Assembly (NCBI GenBank): GCA_944327255.1 | Contig: CALVHA010000005.1 | Coordinates: forward strand, 45,864-109,863 | Direction of reading: 5' to 3' | Origin: Candidatus Gastranaerophilales bacterium | GTDB lineage: Bacteria > Cyanobacteriota > Vampirovibrionia > Gastranaerophilales > Gastranaerophilaceae | Length of the DNA stretch: 64,000 nucleotides | In this document: positions 18,025 through 27,128 of the stretch, in pieces | How positions within the stretch are numbered: the stretch's first letter is position 1 | How the letters are laid out: each line of letters starts with the position of its first letter | Made by a program: the position numbers and the translations under genes | Notes under the pieces: generated by a model | What the model was told of the DNA's origin: nothing | The model's input: only the letters and a program-made list of their open reading frames with translations | The model's database searches: none

Positions 18025-18030
18025 ATTATA
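18025..18030 (-). promoter_or_regulatory. Extended -10 box giving a leaderless uvrC transcript
   Basis: The minus strand reads ATGCTATAATAAGAATATGAAC. A TGnTATAAT extended -10 is followed by exactly six bases and then the ATG, so the predicted +1 is the A of the start codon. No Shine-Dalgarno sequence exists. Confidence 0.5.
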
Positions 18031-18167
18031 GCATAGTTTAACAAATATAATTTTGCATACCCGCATAGAATTATTAAATTATATTAAGTTACTTTGTAAA
18101 TATATTCTGCATAAGGATTTATCTATATTTATAAGTAAAAATTATTAATAATATCTCCGTTTAAGTA

Positions 18168-18196
18168 TAGACAAATAATATTTTATATTATATAAT
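18168..18196 (+). promoter_or_regulatory. Promoter of the 73-aa coiled-coil gene
   Basis: TAGACA (18168-18173), 17 bp, TATAAT (18191-18196); the predicted start is about 28 bp before the ATG. Confidence 0.6.
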
Positions 18197-18230
18197 CAAA
18201 TTGCAATTAAGGTTAAAGAAGAAGAAAAAT

Positions 18231-18452
18231 ATGGACGACAAAAAAACAGAAAAAATAGCTCAATACAATGAGTTAACAGAATTACTCACAATAGAAAATG
18301 ATTATCTTCAAATTCTAAAAGGTTATTGTGAAAATGAAATGGAAAAATCCGAAGTTGTTGCAAGAGCATATATGATTAGTGAAAAAATATGCTCACTGCA
18401 TAAAGAACTTTATGATAAAATAGATAATTTAATCATCAATCTGGGGATTTAA
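18231..18452 (+). CDS. Small helical protein (73 aa)
   Basis: MDDKKTEKIAQYNELTELLT and the rest are predicted to be nearly all helix with heptad-like Leu/Ile spacing and two Cys. No family recognised. It overlaps the 3' end of prmC (opposite strand) by 17 bp, so both stop codons lie inside the partner gene. A good promoter and a GAAGAAGAA purine run before ATG 18231 support it. Confidence 0.6.
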   Translation: MDDKKTEKIAQYNELTELLTIENDYLQILKGYCENEMEKSEVVARAYMISEKICSLHKELYDKIDNLIINLGI

Positions 18453-19284
18453 CTTTTCCTATAATAACTCTGTCTATCTGAGCCAAATCTTTTACAATTT
18501 CAATATCAGTAAAGTTATTTTCTTTCATAATCCGAGCCACTTTGCCGGCTTGATTTACGCCGAGTTCAAAAAGTAAATACCCGCCTTGATTTAAAATATC
18601 AGGAGCCTTGAAGGTGATATCCTCATAAAATGATAACCCTTCATTATCGTTTGTGAAAAGAGATATCTCTGGATCAAACTTAACTTCTTTTTGAATTTCG
18701 GCTTTTTCTTTTATAGGAATATATGGCGGATTTGATACGATAACATCAAACTTTTCACCTGGTTTGACATTAGAAAAAATATCTGATTTTCGGAATATTG
18801 CTTTATTAAAAAGATTTAATCTTGAAGCATTATCAAGTGCAGTATTCAAGGCATCCAGAGAAATATCTAACCCAATAATTTGACAATCGGTATATTTTGC
18901 GATCATACAGGCAATACATCCACTACCGGTTCCAACATCAAGGGCAGTCTTAAAGTTATTTAAATTTATAATTTCAATAGCCTTTCTTACAAGGATTTCT
19001 GTTTCATCTCTTGGAATAAGTACCGATGGATTAACAATAAATTTCTCGCCCATAAAATCAGCATAACCAATAATATGTTGAATAGGTTCTCTCGTTTTTG
19101 CTCTGTACAACGCTTTTTCTTTTACAATTTCAAGTTTTGCGGAATCAAGTTTTTTACCCATAACGATATCTTTTACACCATACCCGCAAAAATGTTCAAT
19201 AAGAAGTTTTACTTCAATATTAGCTTCATTGGGTTCAATTCCTGCATCCGTTAAAATTTTTACTATTTCAAGTATCGTCGTCAC
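18436..19284 (-). CDS. prmC: Release factor glutamine N5-methyltransferase
   Basis: Methylates the GGQ glutamine of RF1/RF2. 282 residues: an N-terminal helical substrate domain (PIQHIIGYADFMGEKF, LIPRDETEILV), then a Rossmann methyltransferase fold with the SAM motif ALDVGTGSGCIACMIAKY and the NPPYIP signature that binds the Gln. The start is GTG, 2 bp after the stop of the DUF3137 gene, so translation is coupled. prfA, a common neighbour, is not here. Confidence 0.95.
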   Translation of the reverse strand: MTTILEIVKILTDAGIEPNEANIEVKLLIEHFCGYGVKDIVMGKKLDSAKLEIVKEKALYRAKTREPIQHIIGYADFMGEKFIVNPSVLIPRDETEILVRKAIEIINLNNFKTALDVGTGSGCIACMIAKYTDCQIIGLDISLDALNTALDNASRLNLFNKAIFRKSDIFSNVKPGEKFDVIVSNPPYIPIKEKAEIQKEVKFDPEISLFTNDNEGLSFYEDITFKAPDILNQGGYLLFELGVNQAGKVARIMKENNFTDIEIVKDLAQIDRVIIGKVKSPD

Positions 19285-19286
19285 AA

Positions 19287-20228
19287 TTATAAACCTATAT
19301 TTTGATATACCTTTAACTCTTCAATCATTTCCAGAATTGAAATTATTTCATTCAAAAAAATTGTAAACTGATTTGTATCAGCAACCGGCTTATTCAGATC
19401 TCCAAGCGAAAATAAATCTTTTGAAACTGACACTGCAAGCAGTAATTTATTATTTAGAAAACTACATGCAATATCATTTGCATTGAAAGCTTTTTGAATA
19501 TTTTTATATCTTTGCATAAATGCAGTCGTTAAAAGATAACGGGCCTCGACCTGATCTGTTGAACTGACATAAAAACGTTTTGAAAATTCAGGATCTTCAA
19601 GTTTAACCTCTTTATAAGGTCCATTGCCCAGCAAGACACGTGGACGAACTATTGTATGTCCTGTAAATCTTTTCGGAATTTCAAGTGAAATAAGAACTCC
19701 TTTAAATTCAGTATGTCTGTGTCTGCGCCCCCTTGAATCTCTTGTTTCATAAGAGAGTTTCACTTCAGAAATTCTAATCGGGACATCTTTATATGACCCT
19801 ATAAAATTATCATCCTCTTCCATTCTGTCAAAACGGGTATAAAGTTTTGACATTCTAATTTCCTCGTCATAAATAGTACCAGCCGGCAACCACTGAAAAT
19901 CTCCAAAAGCGGGCATCAAAATCGGCATAATAGTCATCTTAATTGTGTTCTCAAATTGTTTCTTAAAATAGCTATATACTGCATATGCTGCAACCCAGCC
20001 AAATACAATATCAAGAACAATAGACAACAAAATACTTTCAGATGTCGTAATATCAAAATAGAAAAATAAGACACCAATAACAATACAAAATACCAAAAAT
20101 GACAAAAAAAGTGCTTTTTTACGGATACGGATCCTATCATTTTCAAAAGATAACAATGCAGGTTTAACTTTACTGTGAAAAACACGTGCAAAATTCATTC
20201 TAAATTCATTTATACTGTTCACAGCCAT
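19287..20228 (-). CDS. DUF3137 family membrane protein
   Basis: 313 residues with two adjacent membrane segments (about 38-58 and 66-88) and a cytoplasmic C-terminal domain. The pattern of paired N-terminal helices, a FGDFQWLPAGTI-type segment and a FKGVLISLEIPKRFTGHTIV strand fits DUF3137. Function unknown. Ribosome site AGGAG 9 nt before the ATG. Co-transcribed with prmC. Confidence 0.8.
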   Translation of the reverse strand: MAVNSINEFRMNFARVFHSKVKPALLSFENDRIRIRKKALFLSFLVFCIVIGVLFFYFDITTSESILLSIVLDIVFGWVAAYAVYSYFKKQFENTIKMTIMPILMPAFGDFQWLPAGTIYDEEIRMSKLYTRFDRMEEDDNFIGSYKDVPIRISEVKLSYETRDSRGRRHRHTEFKGVLISLEIPKRFTGHTIVRPRVLLGNGPYKEVKLEDPEFSKRFYVSSTDQVEARYLLTTAFMQRYKNIQKAFNANDIACSFLNNKLLLAVSVSKDLFSLGDLNKPVADTNQFTIFLNEIISILEMIEELKVYQNIGL

Positions 20229-20320
20229 ATGAAGTTACTCCTATCATTTGTATTATAAATATAAATATTTTAACTGTAATCATTTAAACAAATTATTTTA
20301 GAGAATACGAGATTACCTAC

Positions 20321-20349
20321 TTGCATAATTTCGGATTATACAGTATAAT
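20321..20349 (+). promoter_or_regulatory. Promoter of the zinc-ribbon gene
   Basis: TTGCAT (20321-20326), 17 bp, consensus TATAAT (20344-20349); the predicted start near 20356 leaves a ~53-nt leader. Confidence 0.75.
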
Positions 20350-20408
20350 AGCGCAATACAGTGGATAGTAGAATCCACAAACAATTAACTAAATTAGGAG
20401 ACACAAAA

Positions 20409-20687
20409 ATGTACCAAGATGAAAAACTCGTATGTGAGGATTGCGGCGCAGAGTTTATTTTCACCGTAGGTGAACAGGAATTTTACGCAGAAAAGGGACT
20501 TGTTAATAAGCCTAAAAGATGCCCTGAATGCAGAAAGAAAAGAAGACAGAACAATAGAAGACCTCGTAAAATGTACGATGCTGTTTGTTCTAAATGCGGT
20601 GCTCAAACTCAGGTTCCGTTCAGACCGTTACCTGACAGAGAGGTTTTCTGTAAAGAATGTTTTGCGAAAGAAACAAGCGAAAATTAA
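20409..20687 (+). CDS. Zinc-ribbon protein (zf-trcl type)
   Basis: 92 residues with four CxxC knuckles: VCEDCGAEF, RCPECRKK, VCSKCGAQ and FCKECF, enough for two structural zinc ribbons. The first half (KLVCEDCGAEFIFTVGEQEF) is the probable zinc-ribbon domain found in many Firmicutes and Cyanobacteria; the second is a CxxC-x-CxxC motif. Probably nucleic-acid or protein binding; exact role unknown. ATG 20409 is chosen because TTAGGAGACACAAAA precedes it. Confidence 0.88.
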   Translation: MYQDEKLVCEDCGAEFIFTVGEQEFYAEKGLVNKPKRCPECRKKRRQNNRRPRKMYDAVCSKCGAQTQVPFRPLPDREVFCKECFAKETSEN

Positions 20688-20698
20688 ATAACAGATAT

Positions 20699-20727
20699 AA
20701 AAGAGCCCAAAAGGCTCTTTTATTTTT
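20699..20727. terminator. Bidirectional terminator
   Basis: AAAAGAGCC / GGCTCTTTT stem with a 5-nt loop, T-run on the plus side and A-run on the other. It serves the zinc-ribbon gene and the convergent 51-aa ORF. Confidence 0.85.
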
Positions 20728-20881
20728 AACAATCATCATCGTTTTCTACCCATATAATCGTCACATTCAAAGGTTTAACAAACGGATTTGTCATATTTTT
20801 ATCAAAATTTTTGTTTTTAAGAACTTTATCGTAAAAACATATTTTTTTATATAAGTTTTTTGTATAAGCAAGCAGATCCAT
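20726..20881 (-). CDS. Small uncharacterised protein (51 aa)
   Basis: MDLLAYTKNLYKKICFYDKV then an Asn/Lys-rich middle and an acidic end (VENDDDC). It runs straight into the shared terminator and fills the gap before the rubrerythrin promoter, which favours a real gene. The ribosome site is weak (GGGAAAATGAATT). No family recognised. Confidence 0.5.
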   Translation of the reverse strand: MDLLAYTKNLYKKICFYDKVLKNKNFDKNMTNPFVKPLNVTIIWVENDDDC

Positions 20882-21049
20882 AATTCATTTTCCCGACTAT
20901 TACCTGAGTATATTATTAATTTTATTAAAAGATTTATACACCCCGAAAAGTAGTGATTTTAAAAAAAGTTTATTATCATATTGTCCAATACTCCTTTCTA
21001 ATTGTTAAACTTAAAGCAACAGGATAAAATATCCGAAAAAGGAGTCGCT

Positions 21050-21628
21050 ATGAATAAAAAATTAGAAGGAACTAAAACATTACAAAATCTTATCAATTCA
21101 TTTGCTGGAGAATCTCAGGCAAGACAACGTTATACAATGTATGCAAAGGTTGCAAAAAAAGAAGGATATGAACAAATTTCACAAATATTTTTAGACACAG
21201 CAGAAAATGAAAGAGAACATGCAAAATTATTCTTTGAAAAAATCGGTGGACTTTCACATGCCCACGTAAATGCAGATTACCCCTTTGAAATAGGGAATAC
21301 TCTTGAGAATTTAGACAGTGCAATGAAAGGAGAAGCAGAAGAGTATAATATCTTATATTTAAAAGGCGAAAATGACGCAAAAGAAGAAGGGTTTGACGAT
21401 ATAGCTCTCTTATATTCATATATAAGAACGGTAGAAAAACATCACTCCGAACGATATGCCGAATTATTTGATAGCGTAAAAGAAGACATTACATTTTCAA
21501 GAAATCATGAAACAACCTGGCAGTGCAGGAAATGCGGTTACATCTTAACTGCAAAATCAGCTCCCGCAAAGTGTCCTCTATGCGAACATCCGCAAGCTTA
21601 TTTTCAACAATTATGCGAAAAGTTTTAA
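21050..21628 (+). CDS. Rubrerythrin
   Basis: Non-haem diiron peroxidase that protects anaerobes from hydrogen peroxide. 192 residues from ATG 21050 (AAAAAGGAGTCGCT upstream). The ferritin-like bundle carries diiron ligands E21, E54/H57 (ENEREHAKLF), E95-E97, and E129/H132 (VEKHHSERY). The C-terminal rubredoxin-like domain has C159-C162 and C175-C178. Implies an anaerobic or microaerophilic life style. Confidence 0.95.
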   Translation: MNKKLEGTKTLQNLINSFAGESQARQRYTMYAKVAKKEGYEQISQIFLDTAENEREHAKLFFEKIGGLSHAHVNADYPFEIGNTLENLDSAMKGEAEEYNILYLKGENDAKEEGFDDIALLYSYIRTVEKHHSERYAELFDSVKEDITFSRNHETTWQCRKCGYILTAKSAPAKCPLCEHPQAYFQQLCEKF

Positions 21629-21680
21629 TTGTTACAATACTGGCAATTATGGTTTTTATGTAATATAATTGTTATGTATT

Positions 21681-24600
21681 ATGAAGAGAAAGCTAGCAAC
21701 AATTTTAGCCCTTAGTAGTGCCATAATAATTTATGGAGGATACTACTTCGGGCTGCCTTATGTTTTGAACAAGCCGACAATAAAAAATATTATTGAACAA
21801 AAAACACTACAAGCTACCGGCTACAAGACAGAATTAGTTAACCCTAATTTCAAAACAGGGATAATCCCTTCGCTAAAACTTTCTGCAGACGAATTTAATA
21901 TACTAAATAATGATACCAGTAAGGCTCTTGAAATAAAATCGCCTTACGTACAAATAAAATTATTCCCTCTATTCTTCAAAAATATTGAAATTAGTAAATT
22001 TGATGCAGAGACTCTTACCGTAAATCTTATTTTTGACAAAAATTCCAAATTCAGACTCGGACAATATTTGATTGAACAAAAACCAAATAACCAAATAAAT
22101 ATTAATAAAGCTGTAATTAATCTAAATCAATATACAGTTAACTTACATGATGAAATTCAGAACAAAATAATCCGATTAAAAGGTGATTATTTTAATTTAA
22201 CAGAATTTCATAAAGATAAACATCTGATATTTTCAACATCTTCAAAACTTTTTGTAGGAGAGAAAGCTTCAACTATTCAAGCAAATATTAATATGCAATT
22301 ACCTCTGAATAAGATATCAGAAGATAAAGTTATATTAGATCTCAACATTAAAAATCTTGATTTATCTGATTTTACAATATATGCAAAAGCTCTTTCAAAA
22401 AACAAAATAAAAGAGTTAAGAGGTATAGCTAATATTACAACCGCAACTCAGACATTAAATGAACACAAAAATATTATCGGCAATGTTGAAATAAACAATC
22501 TGGGAATAATGCAAAATGATTTAGCATCATCAATTTATTGCGATCACCCTCTTAGTATAAAAACAGATGTGAATATAATAAACAACGGAGTTAAAATAAA
22601 TAATCTTAAAGTTTTATCACATAATATAGACTTCTTTATTAATGGAAATATCTATAAAACAAATGCAAAATTCCCGATACTTGACCTTAAGGCGGCAATC
22701 AACCATGTCAGCGGGAAAGAACTTATTGCCCTGTTTCCTGGAGAAGAGAATTTAAATCCTGATTTTAACTTCTATAAATTAAAAAAATATATTATTTACG
22801 GGAAAGCAACAGGAAACATTGATATAAAAGGGGAAGCAGATTACCCAAACCTTTACGGGAATGTATTATTATCTGATGTTTATCTTATTGAACCGATAAA
22901 AGGAGCTCCTGAAAATGCAACTATAAAAATATCTCTTAACGAACATAAGATGAATTTGAGTGCGCATGTTTTAACAACTCCGACAGAATATGTTGATGTA
23001 AATGGAACTTTTAATTTATTCAGAAATAGATACACTGATTTATATATAAAATCAACAAAAAATATTGACCTTGTTAAAGCGGCAAAAGTTGTAATGCCTC
23101 TTCATGAAATATTAAAATTTGAACTTGGTCCAATTCCAATGATGAATATATACGCAGGAAGCGGTACTGCAGATCTGCATATTAATGGAACGAAAGCAGA
23201 ACCACATGCTTGGGGATATGTAGCCTTCAGAAACGGAATTGCCGCATTTAAAACTATAAACAACATGACTGCTAAACGAATTGGTGGGATTGTTAAATTT
23301 GATGATACAGATGTGACATTTAAAACAGATTCAACATATCTAAATAATTTACCAGTAGATATTGATGGAACATGTAATCTATCTGGGGATATGAGCGTAA
23401 ACGTAAAAGGGAATGGACAAAATTCGAAAGATTTATTGAAAATCATCAATACATCTCCTATTCTGGCAGAACTTCAAGAAATGCTTGCTCCCATAAAATC
23501 TGCAGAAGGGAAAACCAAAGTTTGTATAAATATATTCGGACATGTAAACAGAGGGATTGAGCCAGTATTTAACAAAGATTTATTTGCTAAAGGCTCAATT
23601 GAACTTCTTTCAAATAGAATGACCGTTTTAGATTACAAAATACCTCTATCAAATATTTCAGGCTTGATACATTTTGACAGAGATGATGGAGACTTTAATA
23701 TAAATGCAAAAATTTTCAACTCTCTAATTAATACAAACGGAGTTATCAAAAAAGAAATACTTACTGCGAATGCAAGTTCAGACAAGTTTAATGCCGCAGA
23801 TGCATTAAAAATAAATCAGCTTATATACAACAAAAAAATTCCTTTAATACCAGGTATCGAAACAATTTATGGCTCTTTTTCCGGACACTATCAAGGTCCT
23901 ATGGATATAAATCATCTTGCTTATAATCAAATTACAGCAAGAGGGAAAATCCATAATAATTTAGGTGCTAATTCAGAAATATATATCAATAACAGCGATT
24001 TTGAGATTAAAAACTCAAATCTTAAAACATCACAGATTCGTGGTGCAGTCAAAAAGAATCCGTTCAATCTACAACTTGATATTAATAATGTATTCTCTGA
24101 TGGAAAAAGAAATGTAAATGGTTCCTTTTCAATGAAAAATTTTGATTTGTCAGTTTTGGACGGTCTATACATTCCTGACTACCCGGCGATGAAAGATTTT
24201 GGCAAATACGAAGGACAGATTAGTATTGCCTCAAGAATCAAAAATAATAATGTTAGATTATTTACAAAACTCGATGATCTCAGTGTCATTTATAAACCTA
24301 AAAATTTAAAAATTAAAATATTAAACGGGAATGCACTTTTTGATAAAAATGACTTGAATTTAAATAATATAAATGCTTACGCAGGTGTAATGCCTGTATT
24401 TATTGACGGAAAAATTAAAAATGTAACAGAGAATCCTAATTTAAATATTTATATCAACGCAAAACCCTCTCAGGAATTTTTTGATCAATTTTTCAACGCA
24501 AAATCTGTTTATCCGATTAAATTAAAAGGGGATGTAATGTTTGCCTCAACACTGAGGGGGACTCCTGACAGATTAAGTTCAAAGACAGAATTAAAGTTGG

Positions 24601-26129
24601 ATGAAAGTTCTTCCCTTTATTATATGGGAGCCACAATCGGAGATTTAATAAATCCTGTACGAATTTATCTTGACTGCATTACCAGTCCTGACAGTATTAA
24701 AATAAATAGTTTTCTATATGATAAAATCATTACATCCCAAAATAATAAACAATTTCCTAACAGACAAGTAACCGCACAGGGAAATATCAGTTTAGCAGAT
24801 AACAATATTCTTAAATTTAATAATTTTAAAGTAAAAACAGAAAATGCCACTGATGCAAAAATATTTAACATAATCTTTAAAAAACCATTTATGAAACAAG
24901 GCGTATTCACATCTGATTTAATAATTAACGGATCCTCTGTAGCTCCGAGAGTAATCGGGAAATTAGACGTCACAAGTATTGACATGCCTGTATTTGATAC
25001 CACTGTAAAAGATATTAGTTTAGATTTTAAACACGAAAACGTATATATTAAAACAAAAAGTTCTGTTTTAAATAATGCAATTTATCTTGATGCAATTATG
25101 AAAAACAGACTTGTACCACCTTACACATTTAATGATTTTAAACTTCATTTTGAAGACCTTGATTTAAACAGAATTTCAAATGCGATTCGCGACTATGAAG
25201 CTGATTTATATAAACAGCAGCTTGGTTTAGGGAATACAGCAAAAGCTTTTGATCCATCACAAATAATTATTAAAAACGGACAAATTATTGCTGATAATAT
25301 CAAAATCAGAGAATTAAAAGCTAAAGATTTCAAATCGGATCTTACAATAGACAAAAATCAAACAGCAACAATAAAAGAATACTCTTTCAATCTTGCGGAT
25401 GGTAATGTAAATGGAGATTTAAAATACGATTTTACAACCAACAAGTTATCATTAAATTCTCATATCCACAATTCTAATGCCCAGACAATAAGTGAATCGT
25501 TGTTTGATATGAAAGGACAATTCTACGGGATAGTTAACGGAGATATGACTCTATATTGCATAGGAACAAATCAGGATACCTGCCTTGACACTTTATCCGG
25601 CAACGGAGAGTTCATAATCAATGATGGTAGAATGCCAAAACTGGGTTCACTTGAGTATCTCCTGAAAGCAAGCAATCTTGTAACCGGAGGGATAACAGGC
25701 ATTTCCATAAACGGAATAATTGATCTGATTACACCTCTCAAAACTGGAGAGTTTAAAAGCATTAAAGGAAACTACATTATAAAAGACGGTATTGTAAACA
25801 ATATAGAGGTATTCTCCACAGGGAAAGATTTGAACTTATATCTAACCGGTTCTTATAATATTGAAAACTACATTGCTGAAATGGAAGTTTATGGAAGTCT
25901 CTCTTCCAGTATTACATCTGTATTTGGAAAAATTAAAAATCTTTCATTAAATACATTGCTAAATACTATTCCGCTTCTTAACAAAAGTGAAATATCACCT
26001 GACATCGCATCAAAAATCAATAAAATACCTAATGATGGTCAGCATAGTATTTCAAGAGTTTTTGCCGTTGATATTAATGGTGACATAAACGGATTGAATT
26101 ACGTTAAAAGCTTCAAATGGGTAAAATAA
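21681..26129 (+). CDS. Very large AsmA/TamB/YhdP-like envelope protein
   Basis: 1482 residues: a single N-terminal membrane anchor (about 5-25), then roughly 1450 residues of alternating beta-strand sequence with repeated LxIxGxx / NGxx patterns. The C-terminal region (LSGNGEFIINDGRMPKLGSL ... IKGNYIIKDGIV) resembles the AsmA-like C-terminal domain. Proteins of this type span the periplasm as a hydrophobic groove and move phospholipid to the outer membrane, which fits the LPS genes nearby. ATG 21681 (MKRKLATILALSS) is preferred over TTG at 21669. A TATAAT at 21664-21669 places the transcript start only about five bases before the ATG. Confidence 0.85.
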   Translation: MKRKLATILALSSAIIIYGGYYFGLPYVLNKPTIKNIIEQKTLQATGYKTELVNPNFKTGIIPSLKLSADEFNILNNDTSKALEIKSPYVQIKLFPLFFKNIEISKFDAETLTVNLIFDKNSKFRLGQYLIEQKPNNQININKAVINLNQYTVNLHDEIQNKIIRLKGDYFNLTEFHKDKHLIFSTSSKLFVGEKASTIQANINMQLPLNKISEDKVILDLNIKNLDLSDFTIYAKALSKNKIKELRGIANITTATQTLNEHKNIIGNVEINNLGIMQNDLASSIYCDHPLSIKTDVNIINNGVKINNLKVLSHNIDFFINGNIYKTNAKFPILDLKAAINHVSGKELIALFPGEENLNPDFNFYKLKKYIIYGKATGNIDIKGEADYPNLYGNVLLSDVYLIEPIKGAPENATIKISLNEHKMNLSAHVLTTPTEYVDVNGTFNLFRNRYTDLYIKSTKNIDLVKAAKVVMPLHEILKFELGPIPMMNIYAGSGTADLHINGTKAEPHAWGYVAFRNGIAAFKTINNMTAKRIGGIVKFDDTDVTFKTDSTYLNNLPVDIDGTCNLSGDMSVNVKGNGQNSKDLLKIINTSPILAELQEMLAPIKSAEGKTKVCINIFGHVNRGIEPVFNKDLFAKGSIELLSNRMTVLDYKIPLSNISGLIHFDRDDGDFNINAKIFNSLINTNGVIKKEILTANASSDKFNAADALKINQLIYNKKIPLIPGIETIYGSFSGHYQGPMDINHLAYNQITARGKIHNNLGANSEIYINNSDFEIKNSNLKTSQIRGAVKKNPFNLQLDINNVFSDGKRNVNGSFSMKNFDLSVLDGLYIPDYPAMKDFGKYEGQISIASRIKNNNVRLFTKLDDLSVIYKPKNLKIKILNGNALFDKNDLNLNNINAYAGVMPVFIDGKIKNVTENPNLNIYINAKPSQEFFDQFFNAKSVYPIKLKGDVMFASTLRGTPDRLSSKTELKLDESSSLYYMGATIGDLINPVRIYLDCITSPDSIKINSFLYDKIITSQNNKQFPNRQVTAQGNISLADNNILKFNNFKVKTENATDAKIFNIIFKKPFMKQGVFTSDLIINGSSVAPRVIGKLDVTSIDMPVFDTTVKDISLDFKHENVYIKTKSSVLNNAIYLDAIMKNRLVPPYTFNDFKLHFEDLDLNRISNAIRDYEADLYKQQLGLGNTAKAFDPSQIIIKNGQIIADNIKIRELKAKDFKSDLTIDKNQTATIKEYSFNLADGNVNGDLKYDFTTNKLSLNSHIHNSNAQTISESLFDMKGQFYGIVNGDMTLYCIGTNQDTCLDTLSGNGEFIINDGRMPKLGSLEYLLKASNLVTGGITGISINGIIDLITPLKTGEFKSIKGNYIIKDGIVNNIEVFSTGKDLNLYLTGSYNIENYIAEMEVYGSLSSSITSVFGKIKNLSLNTLLNTIPLLNKSEISPDIASKINKIPNDGQHSISRVFAVDINGDINGLNYVKSFKWVK

Positions 26130-26135
26130 CAGACT

Positions 26136-27128
26136 TTAAATTCTCTTTCCTGTTTCCTTATCAAATAAGTATATATCTTCTTTTTTAATAGAAATTTCAA
26201 GAGTTTTATCAACTTCATTATCTGCTTCAACTTTTGCAGCACATTTACAGCTTCCGATATTAAAGTATGCGATTTTTTCAGATCCCAATAACTCTGTAAT
26301 ATCAACGTTCACTGTTAACTTCAAATTTCCACCACAAATCATTTTTTCAGGTCTAACACCTACAATCTTTCCATTATATTGCTCATCAAGTAATTCACCA
26401 TCAATAAAATTCATTTGAGGAGAACCGACAAAGCCTGCAACAAACATATTTTGTGGATTATTATAGATTTCTTCAGGAGTATCTACCTGCTGAATAACAC
26501 CTTTATCAAGCACAACAATCCTGTCCCCCATAGTAAGAGCTTCCGTCTGATCATGAGTTACGTATATAAATGTCGTCTGAAGTTTCTCGTGGAGCTTTTT
26601 AATTTCCGAACGCATCTGTACACGCAATTTAGCATCAAGATTAGACAATGGTTCATCCATCAAAAAAACTTTAGGATTCCTTACAATTGCTCTTCCAAGA
26701 GCCACACGCTGACGTTGACCACCAGAAAGTTGTTTTGGTTTTCTGTCCAAATACTCCGTCAAATCTAATATTTTGGCAGCTTCTAAAACCTTCTGTTCAA
26801 TAATTTCCTTTTTAACTTTCCGCATCTTCAGCCCAAAAGCAATATTTTCTCTAACACTCATATGTGGATAAAGCGCATAACTCTGGAAAACAAAAGCAAT
26901 GTCTCTATCTTTAGGAGCGATATTATTTACCTTTTTATTATCAATAAGAATTTCCCCGTCAGAAATTTCTTCTAAACCCGCGATCATTCTTAGTATTGTT
27001 GATTTGCCACAACCGGAAGCACCAACCAGAACAATAAATTCTTTATCTTTTATATCTAAATCAATACCATCTATGACAACTTTTTTATCATAGACTTTCT
27101 TTACATTTTTTAAAATGACATCACTCAT
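26136..27128 (-). CDS. ABC transporter ATP-binding protein, UgpC/MalK type
   Basis: 330 residues: Walker A GASGCGKST, Q-loop FVFQSYALYPHMSV, signature LSGGQRQRVALGRA, Walker B VFLMDEPLSNLDA, H-loop YVTHDQTEA, then a TOBE/OB C-terminal domain (about 235-330). This is the CUT1 family ATPase that powers uptake of sugars or glycerol-3-phosphate. No permease or binding protein is nearby, so it probably serves several transporters encoded elsewhere. It overlaps the upstream kinase-like gene by 8 bp. Confidence 0.93.
   Translation of the reverse strand: MSDVILKNVKKVYDKKVVIDGIDLDIKDKEFIVLVGASGCGKSTILRMIAGLEEISDGEILIDNKKVNNIAPKDRDIAFVFQSYALYPHMSVRENIAFGLKMRKVKKEIIEQKVLEAAKILDLTEYLDRKPKQLSGGQRQRVALGRAIVRNPKVFLMDEPLSNLDAKLRVQMRSEIKKLHEKLQTTFIYVTHDQTEALTMGDRIVVLDKGVIQQVDTPEEIYNNPQNMFVAGFVGSPQMNFIDGELLDEQYNGKIVGVRPEKMICGGNLKLTVNVDITELLGSEKIAYFNIGSCKCAAKVEADNEVDKTLEISIKKEDIYLFDKETGKRI

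Noticed and set aside
18019..18066. Longer uvrC start at 18066
   Set aside because: It lies upstream of the -10 box, has no ribosome site, and adds residues not expected before the GIY-YIG domain.
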